From the IMG/VR virus record IMGVR_UViG_3300025000_000176, positions 1 through 44,843 of that record: a stretch of DNA of 44,843 bases, one strand, 5' to 3'. This DNA is from a virus. The notes under the pieces were generated by a model that saw only the letters and a program-made list of their open reading frames with translations, made no database searches and was not told the origin of the DNA. Positions 33,907 to 41,322 of this stretch are shown here, one piece after another (the stretch's first letter is position 1; each line of letters opens with the position of its first letter). Position numbers and translations under genes: made by a program.

Positions 33907-34821
33907 TTAAAAAACTTCGCAACTCTCAACGCATCCATTGCTTATATCTAAATCAAATAATTCAGCTTGTTTATATTCAGGCTTGTATTCACTTTCATCA
34001 ATGGCAGGGTCAAAAGGTTGTTTTGCCATTTCCACAATGTCATAAATACTTTTGTTTTGTCTAAAGCAATTAATAGGCGGTTTCATAAGTGGGTTATGTT
34101 GTTTTGTTATCGGTATAAATCCACTATATTTCTTTTCCATTTCAACCCACCAAATAGTTGTTTCAGGCGTTTCATTAACAATAGTCATTAGTTTCCTAAA
34201 TGATTTTTTGAAGCATAAATCACAATTGCCTTCGTATGTTTTTAATTCTAAATCAAATGGTTGTTCACTCCAAAATTTGTTAATGTCATTTTTTCTGGTA
34301 GGTATATGTGAAACTAACGGGTAAATAAATCTTTGCTTAACATGGTCAGGTGCAACCCTATCAATTTCATCTATCCTAATTCCAATAGCAGTGTACCAAT
34401 GCTTCCAACCAATTGAGCGGGCATAAGCCTGTATTGTGTATTTTTTCAATTCACGGGTGCAATGTGGGCTTTTTACGCTTGGCATTCCATGTTTTGCAAT
34501 CATCGCTTCAAATGGTTCACCGTTTCGACTTGCTATTTTGTAGTCAACAACTTTGGCTCTAACACCTTTTCTGTTTTCAGGATTTGTAATAGCTTCAACC
34601 CAAACGCAATTGAACCCAAAGTATTTATCGCATTTCTCCACAAAATCAAGAGTTTCTTCTCGTTCCTTTCCTGTGTTAGCGTAAACAACTAATATTTCAT
34701 ACTTATCACTAAGGTTATCAATACACCACTTAGTCATATAAGCCGATGTTCTTCCACCAGAGAAAGAAATCAAAAGCCCCCCTATTTTTTCTTTTTTTAC
34801 ATTCATACTTTTAATTATCAT
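33907..34821 (-). CDS. PP-loop PAPS reductase/DndC-like protein
   Basis: This 304-aa protein has a PP-loop (FSGGRTSA, residues 20-27) of the adenine-nucleotide alpha-hydrolase superfamily, with the following VVYANTGKERE strand-loop. Cysteines in HCTRELKK (C121) and CDLC (C200, C203) could bind metal or Fe-S, as in DndC-type proteins. Relatives activate sulfate or, in Dnd systems, help put sulfur into DNA. No Dnd partners are seen here. An in-frame ATG at 34806 is an alternative start. It is flanked by an attC-like site and a decayed repeat, so it looks transferred. Confidence 0.72.
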   Translation of the reverse strand: MIIKSMNVKKEKIGGLLISFSGGRTSAYMTKWCIDNLSDKYEILVVYANTGKEREETLDFVEKCDKYFGFNCVWVEAITNPENRKGVRAKVVDYKIASRNGEPFEAMIAKHGMPSVKSPHCTRELKKYTIQAYARSIGWKHWYTAIGIRIDEIDRVAPDHVKQRFIYPLVSHIPTRKNDINKFWSEQPFDLELKTYEGNCDLCFKKSFRKLMTIVNETPETTIWWVEMEKKYSGFIPITKQHNPLMKPPINCFRQNKSIYDIVEMAKQPFDPAIDESEYKPEYKQAELFDLDISNGCVESCEVF

Positions 34822-34828
34822 TTGTGGT

Positions 34829-34863
34829 TTGCAACGCTACTTTTCATATACCCATCGTTAGGC
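34829..34863 (-). other. attC-like site after the 68-aa gene
   Basis: Leftward, GCCTAAC (34863-34857, exact RYYYAAC core) contains the stop codon of the 68-aa gene and is followed 21 bases later by GTTGCAA (34835-34829). Outer AACG/CGTT pair; the inner stem is weak. Less convincing than the site at 35097. Confidence 0.3.
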
Positions 34864-35064
34864 TTCATTTAGCCTACGCACTTGTTCAGCATATTTAAAC
34901 CTTAAGTGCGTGTCAGAATAAAATAAATGACCACACCATGTGCATTTAAAACTATGACCTCCATAATCAACTGGATCAAAATACGCTTTTTTCTTTTCGC
35001 ATTTTGGGCATTTTTGGTATAATAATGGACCAGCTCCCCATCCACTTCCTTTTGTCCTACTCAT
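34858..35064 (-). CDS. small zinc-ribbon protein
   Basis: This 68-aa protein has a four-cysteine ribbon (CPKCEKKKAYFD..., then CTWCGHLF) and little else. Such minimal ribbons bind nucleic acids or partner proteins. Its stop codon lies within a GCCTAAC core, so gene and attC-like site are joined as in a cassette. It starts after the stronger attC-like hairpin at 35097-35149. Confidence 0.6.
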   Translation of the reverse strand: MSRTKGSGWGAGPLLYQKCPKCEKKKAYFDPVDYGGHSFKCTWCGHLFYSDTHLRFKYAEQVRRLNEA

Positions 35065-35096
35065 ATTTTTAGATTTTTAAATTAATAATAAACGAA

Positions 35097-35149
35097 GCCT
35101 AACACAGTATAAACCGCATTAAAACGACGGTTTATACTCAACGTTATGT
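35097..35149 (-). other. strong attC-like recombination site
   Basis: Leftward, ACATAAC (35149-35143), an 11-bp perfect stem AGTATAAACCG/CGGTTTATACT (35138-35128 and 35116-35106) and GTTAGGC (35103-35097, exact R' core). TAAC and GTTA also pair, leaving unequal unpaired spacers, as in attC folds. It follows the 70-aa gene in the correct orientation for a cassette end. Confidence 0.5.
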
Positions 35150-35165
35150 ACAAGCGCAAAGCCGT

Positions 35166-35238
35166 ACTTCTAATCAAGTTCAGTGGGAGTAATTTTATTA
35201 TTTTTTTGCCCACCCGCTTCGGCTTTATCAAGCCGTTT
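35166..35238. repeat. intact copy of the 73-bp repeat
   Basis: It encodes the C-terminal end of the 70-aa gene (DKAEAGGQKNNKITPTELD) plus its stop and is the source-like, in-frame partner of the decayed copy at 33831-33903, 1.3 kb away. Confidence 0.7.
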
Positions 35239-35382
35239 AGAAATCACCTTATTCATAGCCTTTAACAAATCGTTTACAAAAGACTGATGAATCTTAGGTA
35301 TTGAATTTCTTCTTACAGTTTGGCGTGAGCCTGCCAGAAATCGGCTAAGCTTACCCCAGTTTATCATATCTTCGGCTTTCAT
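35170..35382 (-). CDS. small basic helical protein
   Basis: This 70-aa protein is rich in Lys and Arg and mainly helical (WGKLSRFLAGSRQTVRRNSI). It may bind DNA but has no clear motif. Its ATG overlaps the stop of the 78-aa gene (ATGA). An attC-like site follows 20 bases after its end. Confidence 0.55.
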   Translation of the reverse strand: MKAEDMINWGKLSRFLAGSRQTVRRNSIPKIHQSFVNDLLKAMNKVISKRLDKAEAGGQKNNKITPTELD

Positions 35383-35615
35383 TTTACTTCTTCTTTTTTT
35401 AGTTCTTTAGCCGTGTTGTTAGATAAGCAATTGATAAAATGTTCTTGGTCTGTCAAATCATCATTTGTTTTTGATGGCATTTCATACAAATAAACTGTAT
35501 CTTTTATTTGTAATTTTTTTAATGTATCAATACCCCATTGCATATCTTTTTTTGCTTCTTTGCGTGTACTGAAAAAATGATTTTCATTTGATGTTGATAC
35601 TACTAATGTTTTCAT
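35379..35615 (-). CDS. hypothetical protein
   Basis: I start this gene at 35615 (MKTLVVSTSNENHFF); the longer frame from 35648 overlaps the previous stop. The 78-aa protein has a beta strand then helices (STRKEAKKDMQWGIDTLKKL), a layout of small host-interaction proteins, with no recognised family. It is the middle gene of a three-gene operon. Confidence 0.55.
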   Translation of the reverse strand: MKTLVVSTSNENHFFSTRKEAKKDMQWGIDTLKKLQIKDTVYLYEMPSKTNDDLTDQEHFINCLSNNTAKELKKEEVK

Positions 35616-35634
35616 AATTTTATATTTTATTTGT

Positions 35635-35877
35635 TTAACATTTAACACCTAATTTACATCCATAAAAATTTATGCTTGCAAAATGTTTTTCACGACCAGC
35701 TTTTAATAAAAACCACATCGGAACTTCATTTTCTTTAACTAAAGATTTGGGTATCCACATATCAAAACCCATTTGGTCACCACTTCTTACACCTTCACCA
35801 CTCATTCTTATGCAAATTGCTTTTTCAGTTTCTTTTGCGATTATTTCGCTGCTGATGTTAATTGATTGTGTATTCAT
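35635..35877 (-). CDS. hypothetical protein
   Basis: I start this gene at 35877 (MNTQSINISSEIIAKE), because the -7 box at 35902-35909 places the transcript start inside the longer frame. The 80-aa beta-rich product (FDMWIPKSLVKENEVPMWF) has no recognised family. It opens an operon with its own promoter and two operator-like inverted repeats. Confidence 0.55.
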   Translation of the reverse strand: MNTQSINISSEIIAKETEKAICIRMSGEGVRSGDQMGFDMWIPKSLVKENEVPMWFLLKAGREKHFASINFYGCKLGVKC

Positions 35878-35901
35878 TGTCTTATGTTTTATTTGATGAA
35901 G

Positions 35902-35965
35902 TAAAGATAACACACTTGTGTGATATATGCAAGTATTTTATCAATTATTTTCACACAAATGTGTT
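35902..35965 (-). promoter_or_regulatory. promoter with two mirrored 14-bp operators
   Basis: Leftward CTTG (35933-35930), a 20-base spacer and TATCTTTA (35909-35902). AACACACTTGTGTG (35909-35922) overlaps the spacer, and its near copy in inverted orientation (CACACAAATGTGTT, 35952-35965) lies upstream of the -33 box. Both have ACACAnnTGTGT arms, unlike the palindrome at the other promoters. A dedicated repressor is likely. Confidence 0.6.
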
Positions 35966-36028
35966 ATTTATATTAATTCTAAACAAAACTAATTTGCTTT
36001 TGAGCTTGTTTTGCCATAATTAAATATT

Positions 36029-36271
36029 TTAAAAACCACCTAAAAAAATCACGCTTTTAACCCTTTTGTTTTTAAGTAAATTATACAAATGTACCCACTC
36101 AGGATCGGCATCATCAATTCCATCTGAATTATCAGGATAAGGAACGTGTATCATTAAATCGCCTTCATCAGGTGATTGACTTGGAAGAGCAAACGAATAA
36201 CCGTAGTCATGCTCTTCTCTTCCCGTCCAAACTATTTCTACATTTGCTCCAGGTAATGTTTCTCCATTTAT
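36029..36271 (-). pseudogene. 80-codon frame lacking a start, after the 72-aa gene
   Basis: A frame of 80 codons (beginning INGETLPGANVEIVWTG, ending VKSVIFLGGF) has protein-like composition but no ATG, GTG or TTG at its 5' end. It is in the -1 frame of the 72-aa gene and overlaps its stop (GTA AAA TAA reads GTA AAA ATA after a -1 slip). It is either the 3' part of a broken gene or is reached by frameshifting. Between this frame and the promoter at 35902 I see nothing further. Confidence 0.45.
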
Positions 36272-36486
36272 TTTACAAATATTTTTAAATCATTGATAAC
36301 ATGTTCGACAGTTTCGTTGAAGTTGTCGTCCCTTTTATATATATGTAATTCTTTAGTGATGCCGTGACGCATCACATCTAAGAAATACAAATTAAATTTG
36401 ATGCAATTATCATCACTCTGATAATTAAGCACAGTTCCTGCCTGATTGAGGAACTGTGCTAAAATCAATAATAATTTCTCTTCCAT
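36268..36486 (-). CDS. hypothetical protein
   Basis: This 72-aa protein has a hydrophobic helical N-terminus (MEEKLLLILAQFLNQAG) and a charged C-terminal half. I recognise no family. Its ATG shares one base with the stop of the SSB-like gene (TAATG). A conserved-looking open frame continues in the -1 frame beyond its stop. Confidence 0.55.
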   Translation of the reverse strand: MEEKLLLILAQFLNQAGTVLNYQSDDNCIKFNLYFLDVMRHGITKELHIYKRDDNFNETVEHVINDLKIFVK

Positions 36487-36845
36487 TAGAATGGCAGATC
36501 TTGAGCTTCAGTAATCACTGTACCCGGAGCCACATTATTAGGCTTAGGCTCCCTTGCTCCGCCGAATTCAGTGTTAAGATGCCCCAGGAATGGCTTGGCA
36601 GACAATTCTTCTTTCGTGTATTTATCTTTCGGAAATGACTGCTTAACAGCATGTGTCTGCTTATATTCCTCATTAACACTGTCGAATGCAATTATATCCA
36701 TGTATATATTGCCATTTTTACCTTTAAATAAGTCGTTGACTTTTAAAGGAATAAAAATTCCTTCGACCATTTCTGTTTTTCCCTTTTTTTCCATAAGAAC
36801 GTGTTTTAATTGACTCAGGTCAATTTTACCTGTAATAATACTCAT
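36486..36845 (-). CDS. putative single-stranded DNA-binding protein
   Basis: This 119-aa protein has a beta-rich N-terminal part (IFIPLKVNDLFKGKNGNIYM), a disordered linker and a C-terminal tip TEAQDLPF that resembles the DDIPF tip of bacterial SSB, which recruits partner proteins. It lies in the replication-recombination operon next to MazG and the YqaJ exonuclease. The call rests on tip and context. Confidence 0.6.
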   Translation of the reverse strand: MSIITGKIDLSQLKHVLMEKKGKTEMVEGIFIPLKVNDLFKGKNGNIYMDIIAFDSVNEEYKQTHAVKQSFPKDKYTKEELSAKPFLGHLNTEFGGAREPKPNNVAPGTVITEAQDLPF

Positions 36846-36849
36846 AAGT

Positions 36850-37032
36850 TTAATTTTTATTGTTAATACTATTTACCTCAAAATCAAGTACATCTATATT
36901 ATCTTCAATATATTCTAATATTTTTTTATTTTTTATCTTATCTTTCATAAATAAAAGATAGGTTGCTGGCACATTTACCATTTTTTCTCCTTTATATTTG
37001 CCAAAAGGCATTAAATCATTGTCTGTCAGCAT
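36850..37032 (-). CDS. DUF3820-like small protein
   Basis: I start this gene at 37032 (MLTDNDLMPFGKYKGEKM), which overlaps MazG by 17 bases; a start at 37110 would overlap by 95. The 60-aa product has the DNDLMPFGKYKG and VPATYLLFM pattern of DUF3820-type proteins, which are often joined to phage replication or exonuclease genes. Exact role unknown. Confidence 0.65.
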   Translation of the reverse strand: MLTDNDLMPFGKYKGEKMVNVPATYLLFMKDKIKNKKILEYIEDNIDVLDFEVNSINNKN

Positions 37033-37462
37033 TTCCGTCGATTTTATTCTTATTCCAATTTCTTTTTTTAACATTATCCCATGTATCTTGTAAAACTGAT
37101 TGAATATCAATATTTTGAGATGTGCAATAATCGCAAAGATATATGATTATGTCAGCGACAGCATCCTTCTTATTCTCAAAATGAGGTTCGTTCATCCTGA
37201 TTTTTTGTTCATTCTTCAAATGTGCATGACTTAATTCACCTAATTCCTCCATTGCTCCTAAAAGAGGCATCCAGCTTGGTTTATCTCCAAAATTAGATTT
37301 TGCCCATTCAACTTGTTCTTTTTGAATTTTTTTAAGAACAGAGAAATTAATTTCACAAAAGGTAATCATTTCTCTAATCATCTGAGTTGAAGTAATACTA
37401 TCTCTATTATACTGAGCTAATAGGTGATTCATCTCATTTAAAATTAATAATTTATTATTCAT
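37016..37462 (-). CDS. MazG-like nucleotide pyrophosphohydrolase
   Basis: This 148-aa protein has the MazG helical core: GAMEELGELSHAHLK (EELGE metal ligands) and KKDAVADIIIYLCDYC (the second acidic helix). These enzymes hydrolyse NTPs, and phage ones are proposed to lower ppGpp or clean the nucleotide pool. It lies 2 bases after the exonuclease gene. Confidence 0.85.
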   Translation of the reverse strand: MNNKLLILNEMNHLLAQYNRDSITSTQMIREMITFCEINFSVLKKIQKEQVEWAKSNFGDKPSWMPLLGAMEELGELSHAHLKNEQKIRMNEPHFENKKDAVADIIIYLCDYCTSQNIDIQSVLQDTWDNVKKRNWNKNKIDGNADRQ

Positions 37463-37464
37463 AC

Positions 37465-38226
37465 TTAATCAAATTTAAAGTTCTGACATGCAATTTTTAG
37501 AGAATCCGTATAACTATGTGTATTCCAAAGTTTTATAGCTTCGTCAGCAATTTGGCATCTTTGCATGATTGCTTTTTGATGAATTTTGGAAGCATTGACA
37601 ATCTGATACTTATATTTCTCAATTGTCATTGGATAAGCAACCACATACAGACACTTATCAGTGCCTGCAGCCATCATTTCTGCTTGCATCTGCCAAAAAT
37701 CACAATGAGTTTGATCAACTTGTTCTTCATACATCCGTTCATAATGTCCGTCCCAGCTCACTGTACATTTTACCTCTAAGCACATCTCTTCATTTTTAAA
37801 AACACATAAACCATCGACGGATGCACCTGCATTTTTATAAAATAATTCAAATGATTTTGCCTCGTAATTACTTATTATATTGTCTTTTAGTAATTTATTT
37901 ATTAAAATAATCTCATTCATCCGGCCATACTGCATTTGTTTTGAATCAATTTGCATCGAATAACAGCCTGTAGTTCTCTCTCCGCCAACACCATAGATAT
38001 ACTTCTCTGCTGTTGCACCAAAATCAACGATCTTGTCATTAGTTGTCCAAGGCATTTTGGAAGAAGCTCTGCCACAACCCATTAATAATTTCATATTGCT
38101 GCCAGTGAACTTGCCTCTTCTTATTGTGTACCATTCTTCCGTTCTCTGAAGAGAGCTTATTTGCTCACTATCAAGCAATTGCCCGACAATTTTAAATTCC
38201 GAACCAAATTCTTGTAATTCTTTCAT
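37465..38226 (-). CDS. YqaJ-type recombination exonuclease
   Basis: This 253-aa protein fits the YqaJ/lambda exonuclease family: RTEEWYTIRRGKFTGS (residues 28-43), ASVDGLCVF (D138), CLEVKC (E151, K153) and FWQMQAEM (178-185). It would resect double-strand ends to make 3' tails for strand annealing. It follows the annealase candidate by one base. Confidence 0.87.
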   Translation of the reverse strand: MKELQEFGSEFKIVGQLLDSEQISSLQRTEEWYTIRRGKFTGSNMKLLMGCGRASSKMPWTTNDKIVDFGATAEKYIYGVGGERTTGCYSMQIDSKQMQYGRMNEIILINKLLKDNIISNYEAKSFELFYKNAGASVDGLCVFKNEEMCLEVKCTVSWDGHYERMYEEQVDQTHCDFWQMQAEMMAAGTDKCLYVVAYPMTIEKYKYQIVNASKIHQKAIMQRCQIADEAIKLWNTHSYTDSLKIACQNFKFD

Positions 38227-38227
38227 A

Positions 38228-38728
38228 TTATTCTGATTTTATGTAACTTACATCGAATCCAAAATCATTTGAGCAACTTCTGCCGACATTGCGGCCAAAT
38301 ACATTTCCAATAGTTTCTAACGCATTGCCAATTGCTTCTGATCTAACACCCGGCAAGCAGTACTCTAATGCATTCTTTTTCTTACCTTTAGGAAATTCCC
38401 ATGCTACAGAACCGCTATCACATTGCACCTCCTTAGATGCTGAACCTGTGAATGTTATGTAATCTGCTCCGGGGTAATCTGGTAAAGCATTGATCTTCAC
38501 AGTACATACGATTTCGTTCAATACGTTCATGTATTTTTCGTCAACCACTTCATTTTGTCGGAATATCATTTCAGCAAGTGCCTGTTTTGCTTCAATTGGC
38601 ACATAATCAACACTCTTGCCATTTCCTATATCTCTTTTTTTTATAAATTGTGCCGGAGGTGATTTTTGAAGAGCTATTTTATAGCTTTCAAAATCCTTGT
38701 ACCTGTAATGTTCTTTTTTTTCTTCCAT
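38228..38728 (-). CDS. putative single-strand annealing protein
   Basis: This 166-aa protein lies directly before the YqaJ exonuclease gene, the usual partner position. Its C-terminal PGVRSEAIGNALETIGNVFG resembles the helix of Rad52/Erf-like annealases, where alternating hydrophobic and charged residues line the DNA groove. The N-terminus has VPIEAKQALAEMIFRQN. The family is a guess from helix and context. Confidence 0.5.
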   Translation of the reverse strand: MEEKKEHYRYKDFESYKIALQKSPPAQFIKKRDIGNGKSVDYVPIEAKQALAEMIFRQNEVVDEKYMNVLNEIVCTVKINALPDYPGADYITFTGSASKEVQCDSGSVAWEFPKGKKKNALEYCLPGVRSEAIGNALETIGNVFGRNVGRSCSNDFGFDVSYIKSE

Positions 38729-38787
38729 AATCTATTGATTTTTAAATAATAAATGTCCATCTTCTATTAGAATTTCGCCATCCCTGA
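38724..38787. repeat. 64-bp perfect direct repeat, left copy
   Basis: It is identical over 64 bases to 39259-39322. This copy holds the 3' end of the 173-aa gene (in another frame), the leader and the ATG of the 166-aa gene. Confidence 0.95.
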
Positions 38788-39263
38788 TTTTCATTTTGAG
38801 GAAAAGAGCCAATATTCAATAATTTTAAAATAGCTTTTTCCAAAGCAGAATCTTTCTTGATATATTTAGCAGATTTGAAGAACAATGTTGATACTCCTTT
38901 TCGACTTTCCTGCCCTGCAAGTATTTTACTTTGTAGGTCTTGTAGTATGGTTTGTGATTTTATGAGGGTCATTAAACCTTTTATTTCAAATTCAGAAAAA
39001 TTCGTATAATCCGATAAGAGCTCATTTTCTGATAAAAAAGAATAGTATTTTGTAAATAGTTCTGAAAAGCCTTCAGATTCAAACTTTTGATTAAACTTGT
39101 ACGATGGTTGAAGAATTTTTCTGGTTCCTCTTTTATATTCTATAAAACCTTCTGTTATTAAATATTTAATATAGGGCCTATCAGCTATTTTTGCCTTAGT
39201 ATCTCTATTACAATAAAGCTGGTTTAAAGCTTTGATTTCACGCCATGTTAGTTGTTTATCCAT
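38742..39263 (-). CDS. hypothetical protein carried between 64-bp direct repeats
   Basis: This 173-aa helical protein starts MDKQLTWREIKALNQLYCN, with a winged-helix-like N-terminal region (about residues 5-60), and has no recognised family. Its last 14 residues (WRNSNRRWTFII) are read from the direct repeat in a frame other than that used by the SMC-like gene. The gene plus one repeat copy make up a 535-bp unit that could be excised cleanly, so it looks inserted. Confidence 0.6.
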   Translation of the reverse strand: MDKQLTWREIKALNQLYCNRDTKAKIADRPYIKYLITEGFIEYKRGTRKILQPSYKFNQKFESEGFSELFTKYYSFLSENELLSDYTNFSEFEIKGLMTLIKSQTILQDLQSKILAGQESRKGVSTLFFKSAKYIKKDSALEKAILKLLNIGSFPQNENQGWRNSNRRWTFII

Positions 39264-39322
39264 AATCTATTGATTTTTAAATAATAAATGTCCATCTTCT
39301 ATTAGAATTTCGCCATCCCTGA
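39259..39322. repeat. 64-bp perfect direct repeat, right copy
   Basis: This copy carries the last 17 codons of the SMC-like gene, its TAG, the leader and the ATG of the 173-aa gene. Being in frame with the SMC-like gene, it is likely the original copy. Confidence 0.95.
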
Positions 39323-40982
39323 GTTCTTTTTGATCAAAATCGCCAGTGATGTTGACAATAATTGTCAAGTCAAGTTCATTGCTCATTTTTTCAAGCAATT
39401 TCTTAGTCTTATTATCGATCGGTACATTATCTATCCATAAGTATCTCAACGCTTTAGGTTTTGTGTCAAGTAGATAATTCTGCAACAATAAACAGATAAG
39501 CGGCTTCTGAGTTCCGGAATATGAACTAATCTTCCTGTCTTGCAGGTCCAGATTATTGAAGTACTTAGGATCGTATAAGCCATTATAAGTTAGATAGATG
39601 TTAGTGTTTGAACTTTCATCTTCTTCAACACATATCTTTAAGCCTTGAACTCCTGTATCAATGCTCCCAAGCATTCTTATATAGTCATTTCTTAATCTAA
39701 CAACCTCAGCGTCTGCATCATGCCATTTTAAGAAAGCATCAACCATTTCGCACTTCTTATTATTTTCTTTTGCGAGAAAAATATTATTCAGAACTAATTG
39801 AAGTTCATTCTCTTGAGCAAAGGTATCATCTGCGGGTGTATTAAGTAAGTTCACATATTCTTTTCTTTTTTCAGATAAAGAAATTAATAAATTTTTAATT
39901 ATATCTTCTTCAAAATCAGCAGCTTCAGAAATTATTTGTTGTTTTTCATTAAATTGAATAGTTTTTTTAAATTTTGGTTCAATGACTTCTATATCAATAA
40001 GTTCGTTATTAAATCTCTTAATTAATAATTCATAATCATTAATATATCCTAATTTATTCAATTCGCTAATATTTAATCGAATAGCTTCAATTTTTTCCTT
40101 AACTTTATCTAATTCAGCATTCTTCCTATCAACATTCTTTTGCTCCTCAGTGTTAATTGCAAGCAATTTATTATTTTCCTTAACAATATCATTAACAATT
40201 GCATCCGCCTTATTCTTAATAAGTTCGAGTTTTGTTTTGCGAGTTTCAATTATATTGTCAATTTGATATTGTAATTTATTTTTTTGCGACTCGAGTTCTT
40301 GAATATTCTGAAATGCTGGAATAGTGTCCGGGTCTTCAAGTGGATAAATTCCTAACGGCTCTAATTGATTCAAAAATCCACCAACTTTCTTTCTTTCGAA
40401 ATCAAGTTGAGTTCTTAAATTGATGGCTTTTTCGATATTGTAAAGGATTGAATCGACATATTTTTCCGAACCTTTATCGAATATGACTCCTGCCATAGCC
40501 AATTCTTTTTTATACAACTCAAGGAGTAATTTTTTTTGAACGATTTTGTCTTCTGAGGTCAATTCATTCATCCGCCACGTCAAAGCTGTTTGAAGATTAT
40601 TAAGATAACTGGCTGGAGTAGCTTTTACGCCATCAATAACAGGATTCTTTATAATTTTTCCCTGTTCATCTTTAGTATATATTATATACTCTAAGTTAGA
40701 ACTTTTTCCAGTTTTACAACCAATGAATATTTTTTGCTCACCATCAAGCAATTGCGTTTCTTGATTTATTTTACCATATAATTCATTGTCCTCTAATGCT
40801 TTTGAGCCGGCTGTTCCAATTTGTAATGATTTTTGAAGTGTAGTCTTGCCAGAACCTACAGCCCCTTTAACAACAACTAATTTATTGTCAGGATCAAATG
40901 CAAGTTCACAACATTTTAAGATGCCTAATTCTTCAATAATTTTGAGTCCAATAATTTTGACGCTTGTTTGTGATTTTTTCAT
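39267..40982 (-). CDS. SMC/SbcC-like ATPase
   Basis: This 571-aa protein has an N-terminal P-loop (VKGAVGSGKTT, 38-48), long coiled-coil halves (about 190-300 and 320-420) and a C-terminal Walker B-like YLWIDNVPI (514-522). This is the shape of RecF/SbcC/Rad50-type ATPases, shortened. It may process DNA ends together with the exonuclease downstream. No nuclease subunit such as SbcD is seen nearby. It starts 5 bases after the regulator gene. Confidence 0.82.
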   Translation of the reverse strand: MKKSQTSVKIIGLKIIEELGILKCCELAFDPDNKLVVVKGAVGSGKTTLQKSLQIGTAGSKALEDNELYGKINQETQLLDGEQKIFIGCKTGKSSNLEYIIYTKDEQGKIIKNPVIDGVKATPASYLNNLQTALTWRMNELTSEDKIVQKKLLLELYKKELAMAGVIFDKGSEKYVDSILYNIEKAINLRTQLDFERKKVGGFLNQLEPLGIYPLEDPDTIPAFQNIQELESQKNKLQYQIDNIIETRKTKLELIKNKADAIVNDIVKENNKLLAINTEEQKNVDRKNAELDKVKEKIEAIRLNISELNKLGYINDYELLIKRFNNELIDIEVIEPKFKKTIQFNEKQQIISEAADFEEDIIKNLLISLSEKRKEYVNLLNTPADDTFAQENELQLVLNNIFLAKENNKKCEMVDAFLKWHDADAEVVRLRNDYIRMLGSIDTGVQGLKICVEEDESSNTNIYLTYNGLYDPKYFNNLDLQDRKISSYSGTQKPLICLLLQNYLLDTKPKALRYLWIDNVPIDNKTKKLLEKMSNELDLTIIVNITGDFDQKELRDGEILIEDGHLLFKNQ

Positions 40983-40986
40983 GTGT

Positions 40987-41319
40987 TTATATTATTTTTA
41001 ATATATAATCCTCGCCTTTCTTAATTATAACATACTGATATGTCGTGGCTGTAGATCCAAAACATAGTGCAGCGTTCTCGCCTTTTATATACTTAGTGTC
41101 GCCATCATATACTACCTCAACTTCAATTAATTCGCCGGATAATTTCTCGCATAGCTTTAATTTTAAGGGCTTAATTATATCTTCAAGTGTTGAGAGCCTT
41201 ATATCGATTTTTTTGTTTAAAAAGTCGTATAAAGTTGCTTTTCGGATCTTGTGCTTTTCACAAAATTCAGATTGTTTGCCAAATAATTCTAAAATTTTAT
41301 TTTTAATTAAAGTTCTCAT
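40987..41319 (-). CDS. XRE/Cro-type transcriptional regulator
   Basis: This 110-aa protein has an N-terminal HTH (FGKQSEFCEKHKIRKATL, then LSTLEDIIKPLKLKL) like lambda Cro-type and XRE regulators, followed by a beta-rich 50-residue domain. It is the only clear regulator in the window and a candidate for binding the ATGTTnTAAAACAT sites. It is in the operon whose promoter (41763) carries one of these sites, so autoregulation is possible. Confidence 0.75.
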   Translation of the reverse strand: MRTLIKNKILELFGKQSEFCEKHKIRKATLYDFLNKKIDIRLSTLEDIIKPLKLKLCEKLSGELIEVEVVYDGDTKYIKGENAALCFGSTATTYQYVIIKKGEDYILKII

Positions 41320-41322
41320 ATT

